NCBI GenBank assembly: GCA_050734915.1
Contig: JBOHUX010000012.1
Location: forward strand, 1-24,569
Origin: JBOHUX01 sp050734915
GTDB taxonomy: Bacteria > Chloroflexota > Dormibacteria > Dormibacterales > Dormibacteraceae
DNA length: 24,569 nt
Reading direction: 5' to 3'
The position numbers and the translations under genes were made by a program. The notes under the pieces are model-generated. The model had not been told where the DNA came from. It ran no database searches and saw only the letters and a program-made list of their open reading frames with translations. Each line of letters opens with the position of its first letter. Position 1 is the stretch's first letter. Positions 19,589-24,569 of the stretch are shown piece by piece.

Positions 19589-20941
19589 ATGGGCTTCGAG
19601 CTCGGCATCGAGGGCGGTACCGTGATCACCCACGATGGCCGGCGCCGGGCGAACGTCTACGTGGCGGGGGGCCGGATCGCCGCCGTGAGCGCAGCACGGG
19701 AACGCGCCCGCCAGATCGTGGACGCCGGCGGCCTGATGGTGATGCCGGGGATGGTGGACGTCCACGTCCACTTCATGGACCCGTCCGCGACCGATCGCGA
19801 GGACTTCCCGGCCGGCAGCTCCGCCGCCGCCCGGGCGGGAGTGACCACCGTCGTCGAGCACTCCCACTCCGGCCCCGTGCGGAGCGCGCAGGAGCTGAGG
19901 GAGAAAGCGGCTTACTTGGCGGGTCGGTCCCACGTCGACTTCGGGCTCGCGGCCCACGCCTGGCCGGACCGGCTGGCGGAGGTGGCGGACGTGTGGGACG
20001 CCGGAGCGACGTTCGTGAAGGCCTTCACCTGCACGACCCATGGCGTACCCGGGTTCGACGCAGCCTGCCTGGCGGAGCTGATGGCGATCGTCGGGGAGCT
20101 GGGCGCGATCTGCCTGGTCCACTGCGAGGACGGCTCGCTGACGGCCGCGGCCGAGGCCCGGCTACGCGCGGAGGGACGGCAGGACGGCGCCGTCATCCCC
20201 CTCTGGCGGAGCCGCGAGGCGGAGCTCGCCGCGGTGTCGCTGACCGCCCTGCTGGCGAGGGGGAGCGGAGCCCGAGTGGTGATCGCCCATGCCAGCCATA
20301 CGGGGGTGCTGGAGGTGGCCGGCGGCAATCGCGACGCCAGCAGCCGCCTCTACGTCGAGAGCTGCCCCCAGTACCTGACCCTGCTCGAGCACGAGGTCGT
20401 CGAAGAGGGCGCCCTGCGCAAGTTCACGCCGCCGGCCAGGGCCCGGAGCGGCGCCGATCTCGATCGCATGTGGGCGGCCCTCGGCGCCGGCGAGATCGAC
20501 TACATCTCCACCGACCACGCTCCCTCGACCCGGGAGCAGAAGTCGGAGGGGTCGATCTGGGATGTGCATTTCGGCGTGCCGGGCATCGACACGACGCTGT
20601 CCGTCCTGCTCGATGGCGCCGCCCGGGGCCTGGTCAGCTACGAACGGGTAGTGGAGGCGTACTCGCGGACACCGGCCCGGCTCTACGGGCTCCACGCCAA
20701 GGGCCGGATCGAACCCGGCTCCGACGCGGACCTGGTTCTCATCGACCCCGGCGCCAAGTGGACGGTGAGTGACCGGGACGTGCTCTCCAAGGCGGGCTGG
20801 TCGCCGCTCAGCGGGAGGGTGCTCCAGGGGCGGGCGGTGGCCACCTACCTGCGCGGGATCCGGGTCGCCGGCGAGGGAACGCTAACCGCCGGACCGGGGA
20901 CCGGCCGGTTCGTCCCCGGGCCGGGCGTCAAGGCTTGGTGA
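19589..20941 (+). CDS. Cyclic-amide hydrolase of the allantoinase/dihydropyrimidinase/dihydroorotase group
   Basis: Binuclear metal amidohydrolase, 450 aa, matching the 450-460 aa of allantoinases. It has the small N-terminal beta domain, then MPGMVDVHVHFMDP with His59 and His61, the bridging carbamylated lysine Lys144 (FVKAFTCTTHG), His178 (LVHCEDG), His234 or His237 (VIAHASHTG) and Asp309 (STDHAPS), and a C-terminal beta domain (GSDADLVLIDP). Enzymes of this group open cyclic amides such as hydantoins, dihydropyrimidines, allantoin and dihydroorotate. DPSATDRED after the HxH differs from the common EPG of allantoinase, and no other purine or pyrimidine gene is near, so the ring substrate is open. 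ATG 19589 has GAGAG five bases upstream. Confidence 0.9.
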   Translation: MGFELGIEGGTVITHDGRRRANVYVAGGRIAAVSAARERARQIVDAGGLMVMPGMVDVHVHFMDPSATDREDFPAGSSAAARAGVTTVVEHSHSGPVRSAQELREKAAYLAGRSHVDFGLAAHAWPDRLAEVADVWDAGATFVKAFTCTTHGVPGFDAACLAELMAIVGELGAICLVHCEDGSLTAAAEARLRAEGRQDGAVIPLWRSREAELAAVSLTALLARGSGARVVIAHASHTGVLEVAGGNRDASSRLYVESCPQYLTLLEHEVVEEGALRKFTPPARARSGADLDRMWAALGAGEIDYISTDHAPSTREQKSEGSIWDVHFGVPGIDTTLSVLLDGAARGLVSYERVVEAYSRTPARLYGLHAKGRIEPGSDADLVLIDPGAKWTVSDRDVLSKAGWSPLSGRVLQGRAVATYLRGIRVAGEGTLTAGPGTGRFVPGPGVKAW

Positions 20942-20970
20942 GAGGAGCCGCCGACCCCCGGCGGGGCCTC
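20942..20970. terminator. Hairpin between convergent genes
   Basis: CCGCCG (20948-20953) and CGGCGG (20959-20964) pair around loop ACCCC; an outer stem GAGG (20942-20945) / CCTC (20967-20970) extends it across a two-base mismatch. It fills the 27-base gap between the hydrolase (+) and the dehydrogenase (-) and runs into the latter's stop codon. No T-tract. Confidence 0.55.
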
Positions 20971-21997
20971 AGGCTCGAACGCTGAGTACCAGCCGGCCGA
21001 CCGCCTCTCCCGCCTCCAGCATCTCGACGGCGGTGTCCGCCTCCTCGAGAGGCAGGACGGCTCCGATCACGGGCCGGATCAGCCCCTGGGCGACCAGACT
21101 GATGCCGTGCTCCATGTCGGCGCGAGAGCAGTACCGCGAGCCGAGCAGGGTGCTCTCCCAGAGCACGAACTGATCGCTGAGCACGTGCATCAGCTCCCCC
21201 ACCCGATAGCCGACGGCGACGATCCGGGAGCCGGGCCGGCTGATGGCCCGGGCGCGCTCGATCATGGCCGGCACCCCGGTGGTTTCGATGACCACGTCCG
21301 CCCCCTCGCCCACGGTGAAGTCGCGGGCCGCGGCCTCGAGATCGACGGCCAGGGCCAGGGGGTCCAGGCCCAACTCGCGCGCGGGGTCGAGCTTGGCGCT
21401 GCTGACGTCTACGCCCAGGGTACGCGCGCCGCCCGCATGCGCGATCTGCAGGGCGTGCAGGCCGACGCCGCCCAGGCCGAGCACGACCACCCGCTCGCCG
21501 GGCCGGACCGCCCCCCGGACGGCGGTCGCCCGGTAGGCGGTGCCGATCGCGCATGTGAGGGCCGGGGCGGTGGTGGCGGGAATCGAGTCGGGGACCGGGA
21601 TCAGCACCTCGAGCGGTGCCGCCAGGTATTCCTGAAAGCCGCCCTGGTGGGTGAAGCCCATCCAGGCGGTGAGGTTCTGGCACAGGTTCTCCTCACCCCG
21701 CCGGCAGGAGGGGCAGCGGTGGCAGGCCCAGTTGTGGAAGAGCACCACCCGGTCGCCGGGAGCGACCGCGCCCTCCCCGTTGACCTCGATGACGCGTCCC
21801 GAGACCTCGTGTCCGGGCACGTGTGGGAGCGCGAGCCCGTCTGAGTAGGGCATGTGCCCGCGGATGGTCTTGACGTCGCTGAAGCAGACTCCGCAGGCGA
21901 GCACCTCGATCAGCGCGGAGCCCGGAGGCGTCTTTGGGCGCGGCCTCTCCATCAATTCGAGCGGGCGGCCGTATCCGACGACGCACATCGCTTTCAT
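20969..21997 (-). CDS. Zinc-dependent alcohol dehydrogenase family protein (MDR)
   Basis: Medium-chain dehydrogenase/reductase, 342 aa. The catalytic ligand region is CGVCFSD (Cys38), with His63 and Glu64 in PGHE. The structural zinc cysteines are Cys92, Cys95, Cys98 and Cys106 (C-x2-C-x2-C-x7-C). The Rossmann motif GLGGVG is at 174-179, with Asp197 (VDVSS) suggesting NAD. ATG 21997 has an AGAGGA site five bases upstream and gives the normal MKA start; the longer upstream frame is not family-like. It is divergent from the Gfo/Idh gene, with an 88-base region containing a palindrome between them. Third MDR in the window and the most complete in its catalytic-site residues together with the one at 6953. 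Confidence 0.92.
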   Translation of the reverse strand: MKAMCVVGYGRPLELMERPRPKTPPGSALIEVLACGVCFSDVKTIRGHMPYSDGLALPHVPGHEVSGRVIEVNGEGAVAPGDRVVLFHNWACHRCPSCRRGEENLCQNLTAWMGFTHQGGFQEYLAAPLEVLIPVPDSIPATTAPALTCAIGTAYRATAVRGAVRPGERVVVLGLGGVGLHALQIAHAGGARTLGVDVSSAKLDPARELGLDPLALAVDLEAAARDFTVGEGADVVIETTGVPAMIERARAISRPGSRIVAVGYRVGELMHVLSDQFVLWESTLLGSRYCSRADMEHGISLVAQGLIRPVIGAVLPLEEADTAVEMLEAGEAVGRLVLSVRA

Positions 21998-22021
21998 GGT
22001 TTCCTCTTCATGGTCCGCCCG

Positions 22022-22036
22022 GCGATCGCTGATCGC
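22022..22036. promoter_or_regulatory. Palindromic operator candidate in a divergent promoter region
   Basis: GCGATC (22022-22027) and GATCGC (22031-22036) are perfect inverted repeats separated by GCT, the same 6-3-6 layout as the palindrome at 18408. It lies 25-39 bases upstream of the dehydrogenase start (21997) and 50-64 bases upstream of the Gfo/Idh start (22086), so one bound dimer could control both. Confidence 0.4.
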
Positions 22037-22085
22037 AGGGTAGCCTCTTCGCCGGCCGAGCTTCAGATCAAGGAGGGTTGCTTCG

Positions 22086-23090
22086 ATGGGAATCGGATGG
22101 GGAATCGTCGGCACCGGCGGGCACGCCGACAAGGTGATGGCGCCCGCCATCACCAGCGTCGAGGGCGCCCGCCTGGTCGGCGCGACAAGCCGCGATAGGT
22201 CCCGTGCGGAGGATTTCGTCGCCCGCCATGGCGGTGGCCGGGCGTGGACCGACTATGGGCAGATGCTGGCGGATTCCGAGGTGGAGGCGGTGCTGATCAC
22301 CACCCCCAACCGATTCCACACCGAGCAGATCGTGGCCGCCGCCCGAGCGGGCAAGCACGTGCTCTGCGACAAGCCGATGGCCATGAACAGCGCCGAGGCG
22401 GTCTGTTCCATCCAGGAATGCCGGCGGGCCGACGTGCGGCTGGGCGTCAATTTCCAGATGCGACACACGGCCTGGGCACAGTGGGCCCAGGAGCTGATCC
22501 GCTCGGGAGCCCTGGGTGACGTCCTCGCCATCCAGGCCGAGCAGGCCTCGGGAGGTGTCGGGTTCAAGGGCTGGCGAGCCGACCCCACCCTGGCCGGCTT
22601 GGGCTCGGTCAACAACATCGGCGTTCACCTCTTCGACCTGCTGCGGTTCCTGGCCGGCTCGGAGGTGACCGAGGTGACCGCCATGTTCGACACCGGCCGG
22701 AGCGGCGAGCTGGAGAAGCTGGCGCTGACCCTGCTGCGCTTCGAGTCGGGGACGTTGGCCTATGTGAACTGCAACCAGGCCATCGTGCACCGCCAGAACG
22801 ACATCGACATCTACGGTTCGGCCGGGCGGATCCTGGGGGTGAACCTGAGCCGGCACGCCCAGGACGGCGAGCTGCGGGTGACCACCGCCGAGGGTGAGAA
22901 GGTGATTCCGGAGAGCACCCACGACTCCTTCCGCCGCTCGATCGAGGACTTCGCCAGGGCGGTCGCCGAGCATCGAGATCCGCTCGCAAGCGGGCTCGAC
23001 GGCCTGCGCAGCGTCGAGATCACGGGCGCCATCGCCACCTCGGCACGCGAGGGCCGGGTGGTGGAGGTGGTGCGGACGGCGGTCGCCTGA
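22086..23090 (+). CDS. Gfo/Idh/MocA family NAD(P)-dependent oxidoreductase
   Basis: Two-domain oxidoreductase, 334 aa, acting on sugars, cyclitols or related compounds. The Rossmann fold begins WGIVGTGGHADKV (5-17). The cofactor/catalytic loop is CDKP with Lys96-Pro97, a variant of the usual EKP. The C-terminal domain has NNIGVHLFD (His181, Asp184), the usual catalytic G-x-H-x-x-D pattern, and DSFRRSIEDFARAV near the end. ATG 22086 has a textbook AAGGAGG site eight bases upstream. It is divergent from the zinc-type dehydrogenase and converges on the M24 peptidase with only nine bases between stops. The substrate is unknown. Confidence 0.92.
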   Translation: MGIGWGIVGTGGHADKVMAPAITSVEGARLVGATSRDRSRAEDFVARHGGGRAWTDYGQMLADSEVEAVLITTPNRFHTEQIVAAARAGKHVLCDKPMAMNSAEAVCSIQECRRADVRLGVNFQMRHTAWAQWAQELIRSGALGDVLAIQAEQASGGVGFKGWRADPTLAGLGSVNNIGVHLFDLLRFLAGSEVTEVTAMFDTGRSGELEKLALTLLRFESGTLAYVNCNQAIVHRQNDIDIYGSAGRILGVNLSRHAQDGELRVTTAEGEKVIPESTHDSFRRSIEDFARAVAEHRDPLASGLDGLRSVEITGAIATSAREGRVVEVVRTAVA

Positions 23091-23099
23091 AAAGCAGCC

Positions 23100-24353
23100 T
23101 CAGATCAGGAGCCGGTCGTCGAAGGCGGTGCGGGTGAGGGCGCGGCCGCCTCCGGCGGTGACCAGGATGGAGTCCTCGAGGCGCACGCCGCCGCCTCCGC
23201 GCACGCCGGGGACCCAGATCAAAGGCTCCACGGCGAAGACCATGCCCTCCTCGAGCGTCACCGTCTCGGCACCGGGCAGGTCTTCCCCGATGTAGGGAGG
23301 CTCGTTGGCACCCATCCCCACCCCGTGCCCGATGAAGAGGCTGATGAAGTTGCCGGCCAACCCGTGGCGCTCCGCCGCGCCGTGGACCGCCGCCGCCACG
23401 TCGTCATTGGTGCTGCCGGCCGACATCGCCCGGGTGGCCGCCGCCAGCGCCTCGTGGACGGCGGTGTAGACCTCCTGCTGGCGCCTGCTGGGCTTGCCGC
23501 AGATGACGGTCCGGCCGAGGTCGCCGAAGTACCCCGACCACATGGCGCCGATGTCGATGAAGACGAGGTCGCCCTCCCGGATGATCTTGTCGGAGGGGAT
23601 GCGGTTGGGCGGCGCCATGTGCTCCCCCGAGGCGACAAAGGGGGTCACCACGTGCGGCATCTCGCCCCCCAGCCGGTAGAGCTCGTGCATCGCCTCCGCG
23701 ACCACGTCGGTCTCCCGGGCGCCGGGCCTGATGGCCTCCATGGCGGCGGTGGTGACAGCCTCCCCAATCGCGCACGCCTCCTCCATCATCGTGATCTCGG
23801 CCGGCAGCTTGATCTTCCGGGCCGCCTGCATGGCGGTGTCGCCATCGGCCAGGGAAAGGCCTGGGGCGAGCTCGCCGAAGGCCTCCACGAGGGCGAAGGC
23901 GGATTCGTCGAGCCCGAGGCGGCCGCGTTCCAGCCCGTGCCGCCGGAGCAGGGGCAAGATCGTCTCCGAGACCACTCCCCGGATCAGGCCCCGGGCTTCC
24001 ATGATCGGGACCGGGTGCACCTCCTCGATCCAGGGCATGACCACCCGCACCCTTTGAAGCTCTCCGCCCGAGCAGAGGAGGATCGGCTCCGCGTCAGGCA
24101 GCAGAAGGCAGCCGTTGAGAACCGAGCTCTTGCCGGCGATGATCTGGGCGCGGAGCCCGGACAGATAGCGGACGTTCTCGTCCTTCCAGACCAGCAGCCC
24201 GTCGAGGCCGGCGGCAGCCATGGCGGCCCGAGCCCGGGCGACGCGGTCGCGCCGCAGCTGTTGGAGATCGGGACGATCCTCGTAATCGGTCCGGAATTGG
24301 CCGTGGGCGAACTCGCCCAGGTCGGGGCGGGTGGAGCCGGCGGGGGCGCTCAG
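23100..24353 (-). CDS. M24 family metallopeptidase (Xaa-Pro peptidase-like)
   Basis: Pita-bread-fold peptidase, 417 aa from CTG 24353. An N-terminal creatinase-N domain (LARARAAMAAAGLDGLLVW-like segment and ENVRYLSGL) precedes the catalytic domain. All five metal ligands are present: Asp267 (FIDIG), Asp278 (FGDLGRT), His343 (IGHGVGMG), Glu376 (AVEPL) and Glu393 (RLEDS). Creatinase, which shares the fold, lacks this set, so a metal-dependent aminopeptidase or prolidase-like role is favoured. The first canonical start, ATG 24221, would cut into the N-terminal domain. The 44 codons between contain no ATG, GTG or TTG, while CTG 24353 overlaps the IclR stop as CTGA. A conservative annotation would use 24221 (373 aa). 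Confidence 0.88.
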   Translation of the reverse strand: MSAPAGSTRPDLGEFAHGQFRTDYEDRPDLQQLRRDRVARARAAMAAAGLDGLLVWKDENVRYLSGLRAQIIAGKSSVLNGCLLLPDAEPILLCSGGELQRVRVVMPWIEEVHPVPIMEARGLIRGVVSETILPLLRRHGLERGRLGLDESAFALVEAFGELAPGLSLADGDTAMQAARKIKLPAEITMMEEACAIGEAVTTAAMEAIRPGARETDVVAEAMHELYRLGGEMPHVVTPFVASGEHMAPPNRIPSDKIIREGDLVFIDIGAMWSGYFGDLGRTVICGKPSRRQQEVYTAVHEALAAATRAMSAGSTNDDVAAAVHGAAERHGLAGNFISLFIGHGVGMGANEPPYIGEDLPGAETVTLEEGMVFAVEPLIWVPGVRGGGGVRLEDSILVTAGGGRALTRTAFDDRLLI

Positions 24354-24569
24354 GAGACGGCCGCCGCTGCCGGCTGGGCCGTCGGAGTCAAGAACCCGAG
24401 GTTGCGGGAGAGCTCGAGACCGGCCCGGGTAACGGGCTCGACCAGCGTCTCGAGCTGGCCGCGCGAGAGCCGGCGGTCGGGGCCGGCGACTCCGATCGCC
24501 GCCACCACCCGCCCGATGTGGTCGCGGACCGGCGCAGCCCGGCAGCGCAGACCCTCCTCGAACTCCTCG
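24350..24569 (-). CDS. IclR family transcriptional regulator (3' end)
   Basis: Partial gene entering from the right edge; 73 codons are visible. The reading EEFEEGLRCRAAPVRD, HIGRVVAAIGVAGPDRRLS and LVEPVTRAGLELSRNLGF matches the end of the IclR effector-binding domain, which senses small molecules such as aromatic or keto acids. The DNA-binding helix-turn-helix lies outside the window. The gene ends TGA 24352-24350, overlapping the proposed CTG start of the peptidase, so the two are coupled. It is the only regulator seen and is the obvious candidate to control the palindromes at 22022 and 18408, though nothing proves this. Confidence 0.87.
   Translation of the reverse strand, partial: EEFEEGLRCRAAPVRDHIGRVVAAIGVAGPDRRLSRGQLETLVEPVTRAGLELSRNLGFLTPTAQPAAAAVS

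Noticed and set aside
22022..22029. GCGATCGC as a cyanobacterial HIP1-type repeat
   Set aside because: A single octamer inside a larger palindrome in GC-rich DNA is not evidence of a dispersed repeat family.
23100..24353. Creatinase, which with the cyclic-amide hydrolase would suggest creatinine/hydantoin degradation
   Set aside because: All five M24 metal ligands are intact, as in aminopeptidases and prolidases; creatinase has lost them. No creatininase, sarcosine oxidase or N-carbamoyl hydrolase gene is seen.

Overview
The window is GC-rich, gene-dense DNA with frequent GTG and TTG starts, many 4-base stop/start overlaps and some promoter-like -10 boxes almost touching start codons. This suits a high-GC soil-type bacterium (Actinobacteriota or a Chloroflexi-like lineage), but no marker gene fixes the taxon. 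I found no tRNA, rRNA, CRISPR array or insertion sequence. The content is catabolic: a cobalt-type nitrile hydratase, four amidohydrolase-superfamily genes (one frameshifted), three zinc-type medium-chain dehydrogenases, two short-chain dehydrogenases, an acyl-CoA dehydrogenase, a class III CoA-transferase and two VOC proteins.

Left block (1-5722, + strand): the tail of an upstream gene, the two ATPases of a branched-chain-amino-acid-type ABC importer (LivG, LivF), an aldo/keto reductase, nitrile hydratase beta, alpha and accessory subunits, and a lipoprotein solute-binding protein. The nitrile hydratase therefore lies between the ATPases and a binding protein of one importer type, which suggests uptake coupled to nitrile hydration. 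No amidase is present in the window.

Middle block (5771-12309): a minus-strand set (frameshifted amidohydrolase, zinc-type dehydrogenase, ACMSD-like amidohydrolase), then a VOC protein (+), a short-chain dehydrogenase (-), a CaiB/BaiF CoA-transferase (+) and a second VOC protein (+). Hairpins without T-tracts lie at four of the five convergent gene junctions in the window.

Six-gene operon (18328 down to 12328, - strand): D-2-hydroxyacid dehydrogenase, short-chain dehydrogenase, acyl-CoA dehydrogenase, ACMSD-like amidohydrolase, DRE-TIM synthase-type enzyme and kynurenine-formamidase-like cyclase. Four of the five junctions overlap by exactly 4 bases and the fifth has an 11-base gap. I do not recognise this combination as a named pathway; it looks like CoA-dependent degradation of a cyclic or branched acid, and it is the best candidate for an undescribed system here.

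Right block (18507-24569): a zinc-type dehydrogenase divergent from a cyclic-amide hydrolase (allantoinase/hydantoinase type), a further zinc-type dehydrogenase divergent from a Gfo/Idh/MocA oxidoreductase, an M24 metallopeptidase, and the 3' end of an IclR-family regulator. Two 6-3-6 palindromes, upstream of the six-gene operon and between the second divergent pair, are plausible operators. LivG and the M24 gene both appear to start at CTG within a CTGA overlap.
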